Shown here one piece after another: positions 18,358-28,055 of a stretch of DNA of 64,000 bases. Location of the stretch: assembly GCF_012847335.1 (NCBI RefSeq), contig NZ_JABBDX010000007.1, positions 62,001 to 126,000 on the forward strand, written 5' to 3'. Source of the stretch: Psychrobacter sp. MF31 (GTDB taxonomy: Bacteria; Pseudomonadota; Gammaproteobacteria; Pseudomonadales; Moraxellaceae). A model generated the notes under the pieces. The model saw nothing but the letters and a program-made list of their open reading frames with translations, did no database searches and had not been told where the DNA came from. Made by a program: the position numbers and the translations under genes. Within the stretch, counting starts at the first letter, position 1. Each line of letters starts with the position of its first letter.

Positions 18358-20046
18358 ATGTCCTTAGTTTCTTCTTTAAAGCACAGTATTTTTGTCCGAA
18401 TTTATGGCGGGCTGTTGATTGTTTGCTTGTGTGTGGCGCTGTTTGCGCAATTGCTGCTTGATACGATTAATAAAGAGCGCATTCAGTCGTACCGCGAAAA
18501 AATGGCGACCGGCGCGTTTTATTTGGTTAGTGAAGGCATCAATCATCAAGATACTAAGACTCAGCGCGATTACTGGCTGTCCGATGCCAGCAGTTTGTTT
18601 GGCTCGACCTTTCGCATCATTCCGATGAAGGAGGTTGAATTTACCTCAAGTGAGCTGCGCCGACTTGAGCGCGGTGAGACGGTGGTCAGATACAAATCCC
18701 AGCCCAATTATGCCGACGTTTATCATAAGCTTCCAGATGACAATTCGGTGCTTAGTGTTCGTATTTTACAGGTGACCGAGCAACAAGTTCGCGCGCTGGC
18801 GGTATTTTTATTAGATGACTTGTCTTATTATCCAACGCTTTCAGCAAAACGGATGCGCCTGCTTGAATTGGAAGAAAAGTTTTCATTTCCGCTTGAAATT
18901 AAATCCGTCAACGCGCTTAATTTAGACAGTGATCAGTTGTCACGAATCCGCCGCGATGAGGTGGTGATTAAGTTTCAAGACACCAACAACAGCCAAAGTA
19001 ACTCCTCGATCAGCATCATTGTGCCTTCAGAAATCAATGATATGGCAATTTTGATGGGACCTATTCCGCTGTTTAATTGGTTCCCGCTGAATTTAATCAT
19101 TAGTATGGTATTGATCAGTATGTTTTTGATCAGCCTTGGGGTTTATGCGCTGATCTTCCCGCTTGAGCGTAAGTTGCAGCTCATTCAGCTTGGCGTTAAT
19201 GAGGTGAGTAAAGGCAACCTTGACACCAAAGTTCAAGTGATCGGTCAAGATGAAATCGCTAAGCTTGCCGCGACATTTAACGCGATGACTGCCCATATCA
19301 AGCGCTTGATCGAGTCACAGCGCGAGCTGACCCGAGCGGTATCGCATGAGCTTAGAACGCCAGTGGCGCGGATTCGCTTTGCAGTTGATATGCTGGCGGA
19401 TACGGATGATGAAGACTCGCGGTTTATGCAGCGCGATTATATTGATGAAGATATTGAATCGCTAAATGGGCTGATTGACGAGATTTTGACTTATGCTAAG
19501 CTTGAGGAAGGCTCGCCTAAGCTTGATTTAGAGCCGGTCAATTTAAAAGAGCTGATTGAACAAGTTGAGCGCGAAACCAATGCGTTAGGAAAGCCAATAA
19601 AAATCGTCGCGCAACTACCAAATGCCAAAGTGACCGCCGTGGCAGATCGCCGCTATTTGCACCGAGTGATCCAAAACTTAGCCGGAAATGCGCTTCGATA
19701 TGCCGAAACCACCATTATTATTAGCGCTGGCGTTAAAAAGGGCAATGCGTTTGTCAGTGTTGAAGATGATGGTCACGGGATTCCAGAAGCCGATCGCGAG
19801 CGCGTCTTTATTCCGTTTTCGCGACTTGATGACAGCCGAACGCGCGCTTCAGGCGGTTATGGGTTGGGACTGTCAATTGTCTCAAGGATCGCCTTTTGGT
19901 TTAGTGGCAGCATGAAAGTGGATGAAAGCCCAAGTCTTGGTGGGGCGCGATTTGTGATGACGTGGCCAGTTAAGCCATTAACCCAAACCATTGCTGCTGA
20001 TGAATTGACCCAAGAGCAAAGCGAGCGCTCATTTAAAGAAGATTGA
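18358..20046 (+). CDS. bfmS: Sensor histidine kinase BfmS (RstB family)
   Basis: Inner-membrane kinase that is the expected partner of BfmR. The 562-aa protein has a first membrane helix near residues 15-32, a periplasmic domain of about 210 residues, a second helix near 245-265, a HAMP linker, the H-box AVSHELRTPVARIRF, the N-box LAGNALRYAE and G-boxes VEDDGHGIP and SGGYGLGLSI. Length matches Acinetobacter BfmS (about 550 aa). The Shine-Dalgarno region is weak. It is followed after 43 nt by a 59-aa membrane peptide gene. Confidence 0.92.
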   Translation: MSLVSSLKHSIFVRIYGGLLIVCLCVALFAQLLLDTINKERIQSYREKMATGAFYLVSEGINHQDTKTQRDYWLSDASSLFGSTFRIIPMKEVEFTSSELRRLERGETVVRYKSQPNYADVYHKLPDDNSVLSVRILQVTEQQVRALAVFLLDDLSYYPTLSAKRMRLLELEEKFSFPLEIKSVNALNLDSDQLSRIRRDEVVIKFQDTNNSQSNSSISIIVPSEINDMAILMGPIPLFNWFPLNLIISMVLISMFLISLGVYALIFPLERKLQLIQLGVNEVSKGNLDTKVQVIGQDEIAKLAATFNAMTAHIKRLIESQRELTRAVSHELRTPVARIRFAVDMLADTDDEDSRFMQRDYIDEDIESLNGLIDEILTYAKLEEGSPKLDLEPVNLKELIEQVERETNALGKPIKIVAQLPNAKVTAVADRRYLHRVIQNLAGNALRYAETTIIISAGVKKGNAFVSVEDDGHGIPEADRERVFIPFSRLDDSRTRASGGYGLGLSIVSRIAFWFSGSMKVDESPSLGGARFVMTWPVKPLTQTIAADELTQEQSERSFKED

Positions 20047-20089
20047 TGTCATTAGCATATCAAAAGCTTACAGCAGCTAAGGAGAGATC

Positions 20090-20269
20090 GTGCCCTATTT
20101 GTTTGGTGGTTTGGTGGTATTAAATGCCGTGGTGCTCAGCTATTATTTATTTTTAAAGCCCCCCAGTACCTCAATTAGCGTTAAGCAAGCGCAAGCGGCG
20201 ATCACGCAGCCGATTGACTTTAGCAATAGCGCCGCTGACATTCCGCCCCCTATTGGCAGCCAAAAGTAA
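20090..20269 (+). CDS. Small membrane peptide downstream of bfmS
   Basis: A 59-aa open frame starts at GTG (20090) with a strong AAGGAGAG 4-8 nt upstream. It lies 43 nt after bfmS on the same strand. It encodes one hydrophobic helix (residues about 3-23: FGGLVVLNAVVLSYYLFLK), then a polar tail ending DIPPPIGSQK. I do not recognise a family. The good ribosome site, operon position and single clear helix support a real gene. A regulator or sorting partner of the kinase is only a guess. Confidence 0.6.
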   Translation: MPYLFGGLVVLNAVVLSYYLFLKPPSTSISVKQAQAAITQPIDFSNSAADIPPPIGSQK

Positions 20270-20305
20270 ACCTTGTTAAATTAACCGCTGCTTTTTTTAA
20301 CTGGA

Positions 20306-21787
20306 TCACTCGCCTTTAATCACATTTTCTGGCGGCGGCAAAGGTGTTGACGTGTCCGTTTGATCATGATCAGTCACTTTTGAGATCAGCGGAATTCGAA
20401 CGCAAACTTGCAATCCGCCATGCGGATGATTGATGGCTTCAACCGTGCCATGATGCAGTCTTGCAATTCGGTTAACAATAGCAAGACCAAGACCGCTTCC
20501 TTGCGTTGTTCGTGCTGTCTCGCCGCGCTCAAAGGGCTGCATAATGCGCTCCAATTGATCTTCAGCAACCCCTTCACCGCAGTCGCGAACACAAATGAGC
20601 AGCTCTTCTTGAGCTTCTTTTTTCACCTCATTTTCGCTGATAACCTCGCTATTGTCATCACGTTCGATAAAGGTTGGCACAATGGTCGCTGACAAATAAA
20701 TGGGCGGCTTGCCATAACGATTGGCATTATTGACCAAATTAATAATCAAGCGCTTGATCGATAGCGGTCGCACCGGAACTGCCTTTTGGCATTCTGACTG
20801 ATAAACAAACTTCATCGGCGCAAACTGAACCATAATTTCATTAAAAATTACGTCCAAATTGGTCAATCGCACCGGCTCATCCGAACCATCTTTCATAAAT
20901 GAGATGAACTGCTCTAAAATGGCGTCCATATCTTCAATGTCGTAAATCAGCCCTTCACGAAAAAAGTCATCGGGGAGCATTTCAGCGGTGAGACGCATTC
21001 GGGTCAACGGCGTTCGTAGATCATGAGAAATTCCCGCAAGCATAATGGTGCGCTCTTTTTGGGCTTGATTTAAAGTGGTAAATAGGCGATTAAACGCGGT
21101 ATTGACCTGACGAATTTCAGTGGGACCTTCGCCTGTGGGAAGCGTGGTGGCATGACCTAAACGAATATAATTGGTTGCGGCGCGCTGAAGGTGGCGCAGG
21201 GGTCGGTTAAGCTGGCGCACCAATAAAATAATGATCACTAAAGTTAAAATTGGCAGCCCTAATAAAAACAGCAAAAGTAGCGATGGGCTATATTGCGAGT
21301 AATAAACTACCGGCTCACGAATCCAAAAGCTTTGATCCAAGCTATCTTGAACCCAAAGCTGAGGGGTGGGTTTAAATTTAAAATACACCTCAACCGGTCG
21401 CCCAAGCTGGGTGCTGATTTCTTCTTGAAGCACATCAGTGAACAGCCCAACAAAGGCTTTATCTTCAACCTTTGGAAACTCGCTTGGGTTTTCAACCACA
21501 ATCACATGCGAGTGCTCATAAACCCACTGGCGCATTTTGGGTGTATCTGACCAGTCTTTTTTAACACTACTGATTAAATTAAGTTCACTGGTCAAATAGC
21601 GGGCGTGGGTTTTTAATTCAGGCAAATAAAGGCTGCGCCAAAACAGCCAAAGCGACAGCCCAACGCTACAGATCACAATAAACGCCACCATCAATGTGGT
21701 CAGCCAACTGTTTGACCAGCTGCGCTTTGCCCAAAAAAGCTGAAAGCGCTGGCGGGCAGGGTTTGGGGGAACAATTGGGGCAGCCAT
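20306..21787 (-). CDS. envZ: Sensor histidine kinase, EnvZ-like
   Basis: Membrane histidine kinase of 493 aa. It has a first membrane helix near residues 28-50, a periplasmic region of about 115 residues, a second helix near 170-190, HAMP, and the EnvZ-type H-box AGISHDLRTPLTRMRLTAEML. INLVNNANRYGKPP (N-box) and CVRDCGEGV and GSGLGLAIVNRIA (G-boxes) complete the kinase core. Osmoregulation of porins through OmpR is the family role. No ompR is adjacent: rpsP is divergent upstream and the bfmS unit converges. The symbol is assigned by sequence style, not by context. Confidence 0.75.
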   Translation of the reverse strand: MAAPIVPPNPARQRFQLFWAKRSWSNSWLTTLMVAFIVICSVGLSLWLFWRSLYLPELKTHARYLTSELNLISSVKKDWSDTPKMRQWVYEHSHVIVVENPSEFPKVEDKAFVGLFTDVLQEEISTQLGRPVEVYFKFKPTPQLWVQDSLDQSFWIREPVVYYSQYSPSLLLLFLLGLPILTLVIIILLVRQLNRPLRHLQRAATNYIRLGHATTLPTGEGPTEIRQVNTAFNRLFTTLNQAQKERTIMLAGISHDLRTPLTRMRLTAEMLPDDFFREGLIYDIEDMDAILEQFISFMKDGSDEPVRLTNLDVIFNEIMVQFAPMKFVYQSECQKAVPVRPLSIKRLIINLVNNANRYGKPPIYLSATIVPTFIERDDNSEVISENEVKKEAQEELLICVRDCGEGVAEDQLERIMQPFERGETARTTQGSGLGLAIVNRIARLHHGTVEAINHPHGGLQVCVRIPLISKVTDHDQTDTSTPLPPPENVIKGE

Positions 21788-21915
21788 AATCAGCTCTCAA
21801 ACTTAAAATTAACGTCAAATATGGGGCTTAAAACAGCTTGTTATTAAATGCTGTCAGCCACAAAATGGCAAGGCTTTTTGGTAAATAAGTGATTGTTATG
21901 ACGAAAAAAATAAAC

Positions 21916-21954
21916 AAGGATTGTATTTTCAATCCTTAAATTTTGTGCTATGAT
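21916..21954 (+). promoter_or_regulatory. rpsP promoter with inverted repeat
   Basis: TTTTCA (21926-21931), a 17-bp spacer and TATGAT (21949-21954) preceded by TGC form an extended -10 promoter. AAGGATTG and CAATCCTT (21916-21923/21930-21937) make an 8-bp inverted repeat around the -35. The rpsP leader would be about 33 nt. Confidence 0.6.
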
Positions 21955-21993
21955 TATGCCCTTTTTGGTATACCTGCGAAAGAGAGAATTCAC

Positions 21994-22257
21994 ATGGTTG
22001 TTATTCGTTTAGCACGGGGCGGTGCCAAAAAACGCCCATTTTATCAAGTTGTTGTTGCCGATCAGCGTAACTCACGCGATGGCCGCTACATTGAAAATAT
22101 TGGCTTTTTTAACCCGCTTGCAAAAGCTACTGAAGAAGCGGTTCGCTTGAATATGGAAGCTTACAATGCTTGGATCGCTAAGGGCGCTCAGCCGTCTGAT
22201 CGCGTTGCCGCATTGGCAAAATCTTACAAGCCTGCCACTCAAGAAGCCACTGCTTAA
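21994..22257 (+). CDS. rpsP: 30S ribosomal protein S16
   Basis: Assembly protein of the 30S subunit. [23 protein letters not shown] is the usual S16 N-terminus, so ATG 21994 is chosen rather than the upstream in-frame ATG at 21943. The result is 87 aa. GAGAGAA precedes the start. First gene of rpsP-rimM-trmD-rplS. Confidence 0.98.
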   Translation: MVVIRLARGGAKKRPFYQVVVADQRNSRDGRYIENIGFFNPLAKATEEAVRLNMEAYNAWIAKGAQPSDRVAALAKSYKPATQEATA

Positions 22258-22323
22258 TCTAAGGGTTATTTCCGAATTTTAGGAAATAATACGGCAAAAA
22301 TAGCAAGAAGATAGGTGCAGGAT

Positions 22324-22854
22324 ATGACAGTTCCTGATATCAGTAACTTAATAAACATCGGTCAGCTTAAAAAGCCTTATGGCATTAAAGGCTGGCTTTG
22401 GGTATTTAGCCATACTGATAACCGCAGTGATATTTTTGCCATGAATCCTTGGTGGATCAAAACGGCGCTTGGGCTAAAACCGCTGACAGTCGTCAACTGG
22501 CGGCATCAAGGTTCAGGACTGGTGGCTCAGTTTAAAGAAGTTCCGGATCGTAACATTGCTGAAACGATGAATGGCGTGACGATTTGGGTCGCTAAAGACA
22601 ATTTGCCGTCGCCTGCGGACGATGAGTATTATTGGTCGGATCTGATCGGACTTCACGTCGTCAATGAGCAAGGCGAAAACTTAGGTGATATTGCCGAGAT
22701 GTTTGAAACCGGCGCTCATGATGTGATGGAAGTGGCAGCGACCGCAGACAGCATTGATGATGAGTCGCGCTTGATTCCTTGGCATAAGCAGACTGTTATT
22801 CGCGTTGACTTAGCAAATAAAACGGTAACTGTTGACTGGCAAAGCGATTATTGA
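22324..22854 (+). CDS. rimM: 16S rRNA maturation protein RimM
   Basis: Factor for 30S head maturation that binds S19. It has the N-terminal ISNLINIGQLKKPYGIKGWLWVFSHTD and a PRC-barrel half beginning near DEYYWSDLIGLHVVNE. The ATG at 22324 gives 176 aa, like E. coli (182); a GTG at 22315 is also possible. It lies in the standard position between rpsP and trmD. Confidence 0.95.
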   Translation: MTVPDISNLINIGQLKKPYGIKGWLWVFSHTDNRSDIFAMNPWWIKTALGLKPLTVVNWRHQGSGLVAQFKEVPDRNIAETMNGVTIWVAKDNLPSPADDEYYWSDLIGLHVVNEQGENLGDIAEMFETGAHDVMEVAATADSIDDESRLIPWHKQTVIRVDLANKTVTVDWQSDY

Positions 22855-22875
22855 TGGTTTAAGGTTGAAACGCGG

Positions 22876-23640
22876 ATGTATTTTGCGGTGATTAGCATTT
22901 TTCCTGAGATGTTTGCGGCGATCCGCGACTTTGGCATCACAGGTCGGGCTATGAGTCAGCAGCAGGTCGTGATGGAGTGTTTTAATCCGCGCGACTTTAC
23001 CAGCGACAACTATCGCCGCGTTGATGAGCGTCCTTTTGGGGGCGGTCCTGGTATGGTAATGATGGCTGAGCCGTTATTAAAAGCCATTACCAAGGCAAAG
23101 CAGCAAGCAAAAGAGGTGGGCTGCCGTGAGGGCAAATCACACTGTCCTGTGGTGTATTTATCGCCGCAAGGCTCAACGCTATCAGAGCCGCAAGTGGTTA
23201 ATTTTTCAGCCCTTGATGGTATGATTTTGCTTTGCGGTCGTTATGAAGGTATTGATGAGCGTTTATTGCAAGCTCATGTTGATATTGAAGTGTCGCTTGG
23301 CGATTATGTCTTAAGCGGCGGTGAGCTTGCCGCCATGGTACTGATGGACAGCGTCATTCGGCGTTTGCCAAATGTGATGGGCGATGATCAATCCGCTGAG
23401 CAAGACTCATTTGTTGAGGGGCTTCTTGATTGTCCACACTATACCAAGCCGGTTGAATTTTCAGGAATGAAGGTTCCTAAGGTTTTGCTGTCAGGTCATC
23501 ATGGCAATATTGCAAAATGGCGCTTTTATCAGCAAGTAGCGCGAACAAAAGCTCGTCGACCTGATTTATGGCAACAGTTTTGTCCAACGCCTGATCAAGA
23601 ATGTTGGCTTAAGCAAATGAAAGATTTTGATGTTAATTAA
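22876..23640 (+). CDS. trmD: tRNA (guanine-N1)-methyltransferase
   Basis: SPOUT-class enzyme that methylates G37 of tRNAs using S-adenosylmethionine, preventing frameshifts. The trefoil-knot motifs [12 protein letters not shown] near residue 115 and [14 protein letters not shown] near residue 139 are present, as is [11 protein letters not shown]. It is 254 aa (E. coli 255). A GCTTATG/CATAAGC hairpin lies just after the stop (about 23643-23660), ahead of rplS. Confidence 0.98.
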   Translation: MYFAVISIFPEMFAAIRDFGITGRAMSQQQVVMECFNPRDFTSDNYRRVDERPFGGGPGMVMMAEPLLKAITKAKQQAKEVGCREGKSHCPVVYLSPQGSTLSEPQVVNFSALDGMILLCGRYEGIDERLLQAHVDIEVSLGDYVLSGGELAAMVLMDSVIRRLPNVMGDDQSAEQDSFVEGLLDCPHYTKPVEFSGMKVPKVLLSGHHGNIAKWRFYQQVARTKARRPDLWQQFCPTPDQECWLKQMKDFDVN

Positions 23641-23761
23641 ATCGCTTATGTCGCATAAGCATTTAAACCCCTTTTTATGTCATATTTTTTAATATGATGA
23701 CTTATTAAAAACAGGTGATACGCGAAAAGCCTCTATCATCTAATGTGAGGAGATTACTCTC

Positions 23762-24163
23762 ATGAGCAACAAGCATCCATTGGTTCAAGTTATCGAAAAT
23801 GCCCAATTGCGTGAGCACCCAAGCTTCGCTCCTGGTGATACCGTTGTGGTTCAAGTTAAAGTTCGCGAAGGCGACCGTGAGCGTTTACAGGCGTTTGAAG
23901 GCGTGGTGATTGCTAAGCGTAACCGCGGTTTAAATTCAGCCTTTACCGTTCGTAAAATTTCAAGCGGCGTTGGGGTTGAGCGTGCATTCCAATTGCACTC
24001 ACCAATCGTGGATAGCATTGAAGTGAAACGCCGTGGTGCAGTTCGCCGTGCTAAACTTTACTACCTTCGTGAGCGTTCTGGCAAATCAGCGCGTATTCGT
24101 GAAAAGCTTGGTGCTCGTCCTGCTCAGCAAAAAGCTGTGGCTGAAACTGCGACTGAAGCTTAA
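23762..24163 (+). CDS. rplS: 50S ribosomal protein L19
   Basis: Large-subunit protein at the 30S-50S interface. [35 protein letters not shown] and [23 protein letters not shown] are diagnostic. It is 133 aa, with a C-terminal alanine-rich extension of about 15 residues beyond E. coli L19. GTGAGGAG precedes the ATG. Confidence 0.98.
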   Translation: MSNKHPLVQVIENAQLREHPSFAPGDTVVVQVKVREGDRERLQAFEGVVIAKRNRGLNSAFTVRKISSGVGVERAFQLHSPIVDSIEVKRRGAVRRAKLYYLRERSGKSARIREKLGARPAQQKAVAETATEA

Positions 24164-24220
24164 TTGCTAGTTTAAAGCTTATTTTTTATTTATAAATAAG
24201 TAGGCGTACCAAAAAAGACA

Positions 24221-24257
24221 AAACCCCAATTTAGCGATTGCTAAATTGGGGTTTTTG
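24221..24257. terminator. Bidirectional terminator after rplS
   Basis: A 15-bp perfect stem (AAACCCCAATTTAGC with its complement) and a 4-nt loop is followed by T residues on the plus strand and preceded by A residues. It can therefore stop both rplS and the converging gene at 24285. Confidence 0.9.
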
Positions 24258-24284
24258 TTTGGGTGGTTTGTAAGACTTTAGCGG

Positions 24285-24860
24285 CTAGTTGCTGGCGTCA
24301 TCAAGGTTTTTGTCTTGATACACTGAGCTTGATTGATTTTTTGAGTGGCTAAATTTACGCAAGCGGACATAAACGGTTTTTTTAACAGTGGCAACCACTT
24401 TTTGCTTGTCATCAACAATCTCAGTTTCATACTCGCGAAAGACCGGATCACCATTTTTCGCAAGCTCTTGGATAATGCCAATCTCAGAGCTTGGCACTTT
24501 CATTTTGGCGGTGACGCGGCTGTTTCCTGGCGCTATAAAGTCAATTTGAGCGCTTTTATCCCAAACCACATAACTGCTGCCCAGCTGATTCATTAAAATC
24601 AGCATATAAAACGGGTCAACCATGGCATATAAGCTGCCGCCAAACTGAGTCCCAACCGCGTTTTTATTCAGTGCGGTCAAGCTAAGGCTTGATATGCAAA
24701 GACCTTGGTCAAGATCGATATGATCGACTTTGATGCCCGCGCCCACATAAGGCGGGTAGGTGTTGATCCGAAGCTTAAATAAGTGCGGGGTGAGCAGCGG
24801 CATGATGTTTTTTTTGGCTTTGCGCTTTAAGTTATCAAAATTTTTGGGAAGCAAACTCAT
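24285..24860 (-). CDS. Hot-dog fold protein, DUF4442 family
   Basis: A 191-aa cytoplasmic protein of the thioesterase-like DUF4442 family. The central helix NAVGTQFGGSLYAMVDPFYMLILMNQLG and the following strand VVWDKSAQIDFIAPGNSRVTAKMKV resemble PaaI/YiiD-type hot-dog proteins. No assigned substrate can be read from sequence. The C-terminal 25 residues (KFSHSKNQ onward) are polar and probably disordered. It converges on rplS and does not appear to be in an operon. Confidence 0.7.
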   Translation of the reverse strand: MSLLPKNFDNLKRKAKKNIMPLLTPHLFKLRINTYPPYVGAGIKVDHIDLDQGLCISSLSLTALNKNAVGTQFGGSLYAMVDPFYMLILMNQLGSSYVVWDKSAQIDFIAPGNSRVTAKMKVPSSEIGIIQELAKNGDPVFREYETEIVDDKQKVVATVKKTVYVRLRKFSHSKNQSSSVYQDKNLDDASN

Positions 24861-25059
24861 AACCTATCCTGATGCCAAATCTGGTTTGGCAAGCTCAATT
24901 TAAGAGTATAAAAGGGCTTATCATAATTAAAATTAAATTGCCATGCCAGTCTTAATGCGTAACTAAGAGATTGGGTTACGCAGTTACTATCAATGTTATC
25001 TTGATTGTCAGGCGATCACTTTATACCTTAATAAAATAATGAGGCTCAGGATAACCGTG

Positions 25060-25398
25060 ATGACCAACCCTCCCAATCAACCTTTAAACGATCGTGATGG
25101 CGTTGCAGCTTGTGAGCTTTGCGGTCGCAGCATGGCGTTGACTCGGCATCACTTGATTCCGCAGTCGCGGCACAACAAATCGCGAACCCGCCGTAAGTTT
25201 AGCCGCGATGCCATGAAATCGGACATTGCGATGATTTGTAGACCGTGCCACAGCCAAATTCATCGCGTATTTTCCAATCATGAACTTGCTGATTATTACC
25301 ACACCATTGAGCGCATCCGCGAGCATAGTGAGATGCAAAAATTTATCGCCTGGGTGAAAAAACGACCAGTGGGACTTAAAATTCGAGTAAAGCATTAA
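25060..25398 (+). CDS. HNH nuclease-domain protein
   Basis: A 112-aa protein with a compact HNH zinc-finger nuclease motif: CELCG near residue 20, LTRHHLIPQSRH near residue 31 and ICRPCHSQIHRVF near residue 65, giving the two CxxC pairs and the catalytic histidines. The start at 25060 has AGGA 8 nt upstream; the ATG at 25039 would place that site inside the gene. Small stand-alone HNH proteins of this type are common in proteobacterial core genomes and their role is unknown. It is not beside a restriction or phage gene here. Confidence 0.8.
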   Translation: MTNPPNQPLNDRDGVAACELCGRSMALTRHHLIPQSRHNKSRTRRKFSRDAMKSDIAMICRPCHSQIHRVFSNHELADYYHTIERIREHSEMQKFIAWVKKRPVGLKIRVKH

Positions 25399-25554
25399 GG
25401 CTTTTTAATCAACTTTAAGCATTAAGTGACTGATAATAAGTGACGCCTTTGATGGTCTATTTTATGGTCAATAGTTGCAATGACTTTGAGACAAAGCCTT
25501 ATGAAGGTAAGCTTGCAATTTGCCGTGAGAAGCCTTATTAATAAGCCTTAAGCA

Positions 25555-27408
25555 ATGATGAGCGCAAGAATTATGGTCGATGATATCTCAGATAATGACA
25601 CGCAAAAACGGCTGAAGCATTTAATCAAACGGCTGCCCAATTTGCCCGGCGTTTATAAAATGCTCGGTAAAAACGGTGATATTTTATACGTTGGTAAAGC
25701 CAAATCGCTAAAAAGCCGCGTCAACAGCTATTTTGCCAAAACCATTGACCACCCAAAAACGCGAGCACTGGTGGCGCGGATTCATGATATCGAAACCATC
25801 ATCACCCGAAGCGAAACCGAGGCGCTGCTGCTTGAGCAAAATCTGATCAAAGAACACCGACCGCCGTATAACGTGCTGCTTCGGGACGATAAGTCCTACC
25901 TTTACGTGTTTATTTCCGCGGATAAGCCGTATCCACGGTTGGCGTTTGGTCGCGGCAAAGGCAATCACCAAAAAGGGCGCTTTTTTGGACCATTCCCATC
26001 GGCGCATGCGGCAAAAGAAACGCTGGTTTTGATGCAAAAAATGTTTCAAATGCGCCAGTGCAGCAACACTTTTTTTCGCGCCAGAAAACGACCTTGTCTT
26101 GAATATCAAATCAAACGCTGCCGAGCGCCTTGCGTGGGCTTTGTCAGCCCTGAGGAGTACAACGAGGACGTGAATAACACCATTCGCTTTTTAAAGGGCG
26201 ACTCAAGCGACATTCATAACGCGCTCATTGAAAAAATGGAAGCCGCCGCCGAGGCTTTAGATTTTGAAAAGGCGGTCTTTTATCGTGATCAGCTCTCCAT
26301 GCTTCGCGAGGTTCAAGCGCGGCAAGCGGTTTATACTGTTCAAGGGGAGGCGGACGTGATTGCCATCACCAGTCAAGCCGGAATCACTTGCGTGAACGTG
26401 TTGACCGTTCGCGGTGGTCGCGTTTTAGGGGGTAAAAATTATTTTCCCGATGTGGATAGCAGCTTACCCGTTGCTGAAAACCTATCCGAATTTATTAGCT
26501 CGTTTTACTTTCAAGTGACCGATGATTTGCCAAGTGAGATCATTTTAAGTCATGAATTGCCCGACCAAGTGGCAATTAGTGAAGCCTTAGCCGCGCATTT
26601 TGACAGTAAAGTAGTGATCAAAACCAACGTTCGCGAGCAGCGCGCGGATTGGCTTGATTTGGCGGTACTCAACGCCAACAACGCCATAAAAACCAAATTG
26701 GGCGATTATTTAGAGTTAAATGCGCGCTTTAATGCGCTAAAAGACGTTTTGGCGGACGTGACCGAACGCACCATCGACCGGATTGAATGCTTTGACATTT
26801 CGCACACCATGGGCGAGGCGACAATTGGCAGCTGCGTGGTATTTGACCAAGGTGGCGCTCGCAAGCGCGACTATCGACAATATGCCATTCACGGTATCCA
26901 AGGCGGCGACGATTATGCCGCAATGAAGCAGGTGCTTGAGCGCCGCTATAAAAAGCAGCCGCTGCCAGATTTGCTGTTGATTGATGGCGGTAAAGGTCAG
27001 CTGAATATGGCAAAAGAGGTGCTTGAATCCTTTGGCATTTTAAACGACACCCTGCTAATTGGGGTGGCTAAAGGCGAGGGTCGCAAAGCCGGTCTTGAGG
27101 TGCTGCATTTTATCGACCATCCGCCGCTTGATTTGCCGATGGACAGTAAAGCGCTGCATTTGATCATGAACATTCGCGATGAGGCGCACCGCTTTGCCAT
27201 CACCGCTCACCGCAAAAAACGCGATAAGCGCCGATCCTCATCGGTGCTTGAGGTTATCCCCGGGCTTGGTGAAAAGCGCCGCCGCGACTTGCTCAACCAT
27301 TTTGGCGGTATTCAGCAATTGCTTGGCGCATCCGAACAAGAATTGTCCGGCGTCAATGGTATCGGTCCTGTGCTTGCCAAAACCATTTATAAAGTGCTTC
27401 ATGAATAA
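25555..27408 (+). CDS. uvrC: Excinuclease ABC subunit C
   Basis: Nuclease of nucleotide-excision repair that makes both incisions around UvrB-bound damage. Domains in order: GIY-YIG nuclease ([20 protein letters not shown] near residue 30), UVR motif ([25 protein letters not shown] near 225), RNase-H-like nuclease ([12 protein letters not shown] near 410, DGGKGQ near 480) and C-terminal helix-hairpin-helix pair ([17 protein letters not shown]). It is 617 aa, as usual (E. coli 610). Start may be 25555, 25558 or 25573. Confidence 0.97.
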   Translation: MMSARIMVDDISDNDTQKRLKHLIKRLPNLPGVYKMLGKNGDILYVGKAKSLKSRVNSYFAKTIDHPKTRALVARIHDIETIITRSETEALLLEQNLIKEHRPPYNVLLRDDKSYLYVFISADKPYPRLAFGRGKGNHQKGRFFGPFPSAHAAKETLVLMQKMFQMRQCSNTFFRARKRPCLEYQIKRCRAPCVGFVSPEEYNEDVNNTIRFLKGDSSDIHNALIEKMEAAAEALDFEKAVFYRDQLSMLREVQARQAVYTVQGEADVIAITSQAGITCVNVLTVRGGRVLGGKNYFPDVDSSLPVAENLSEFISSFYFQVTDDLPSEIILSHELPDQVAISEALAAHFDSKVVIKTNVREQRADWLDLAVLNANNAIKTKLGDYLELNARFNALKDVLADVTERTIDRIECFDISHTMGEATIGSCVVFDQGGARKRDYRQYAIHGIQGGDDYAAMKQVLERRYKKQPLPDLLLIDGGKGQLNMAKEVLESFGILNDTLLIGVAKGEGRKAGLEVLHFIDHPPLDLPMDSKALHLIMNIRDEAHRFAITAHRKKRDKRRSSSVLEVIPGLGEKRRRDLLNHFGGIQQLLGASEQELSGVNGIGPVLAKTIYKVLHE

Positions 27409-27441
27409 TAAGTTTATGAAGCACTGATTCCCTCAATTTTT
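27393..27441 (+). terminator. Inverted repeat at the uvrC stop
   Basis: AGTGCTTCAT (27393-27402) and ATGAAGCACT (27416-27425) form a 10-bp stem that includes the uvrC stop region, with T residues about 10 nt later. It may end uvrC transcription or, on the other strand, folA transcription. The gap to the T-run makes the call uncertain. Confidence 0.45.
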
Positions 27442-27447
27442 TTAAAA

Positions 27448-28023
27448 TTAATTTGACTGGCGCTGATAAGTGACAAATTGAAAACTAAGACCGCTGTTGT
27501 CATCTTGCATTTTTTCTGATTTTTGGCTTTGGGTAAAATCATCAGGCAGCTTTGGATAAAACGCATCACCGTCGTCAATTGTGGTTGCCACATGAGTCAG
27601 CTCAACACGATCAGTAACGGGCAAGGCTTCGGTAAATAAGCGCTCGCCGCCAATGACCCAAACGGTTAGCAACTCTAGGTTTTTTGCAAAATCTGCGGCT
27701 TGATTCAGGGCGTCATCTAAACTATGCGCCACGATAATGTTTTTATAATCGGTTAAGTTATTAGCTTTAGCAAAATCTGTTTGGGTGGTGACAATCACGT
27801 TCATGCGTTTGGGCAGCGGCTTTGACCCCATCGATTCAAAGGTTTTACGCCCCATAATGACGATACCTTGAATGTCTTGACTGACTTTTTCACTGTCAGC
27901 GGTCATTTTTTTAAAATGTTGCAAATCCGCTTTGATATGCCACGGTAAGTCGTTGTTTTTACCGATGCAATAATTTTCGCTGACTGCGGCAATTTGCGCC
28001 ACTTCGATATTTTGAAAGCTCAT
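27448..28023 (-). CDS. folA: Dihydrofolate reductase
   Basis: NADPH-dependent reduction of dihydrofolate to tetrahydrofolate, cytoplasmic. AVSENYCIGKNNDLPWHIKADLQHFKKMT is the classic N-terminus with the substrate-binding acidic residue in LPWHIKADL. IVIMGRKTFESMG and VWVIGGERLF are the cofactor segments. At 191 aa it is longer than E. coli (159) through loop insertions, for example near KVSQDIQG and DDALNQAADFAKNLE. Third in lgt-thyA-folA; recycling of the thyA product links the two. Confidence 0.95.
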   Translation of the reverse strand: MSFQNIEVAQIAAVSENYCIGKNNDLPWHIKADLQHFKKMTADSEKVSQDIQGIVIMGRKTFESMGSKPLPKRMNVIVTTQTDFAKANNLTDYKNIIVAHSLDDALNQAADFAKNLELLTVWVIGGERLFTEALPVTDRVELTHVATTIDDGDAFYPKLPDDFTQSQKSEKMQDDNSGLSFQFVTYQRQSN

Positions 28024-28055
28024 AATTATTTTTCCCAGCTTGCTAAAATTTTACG

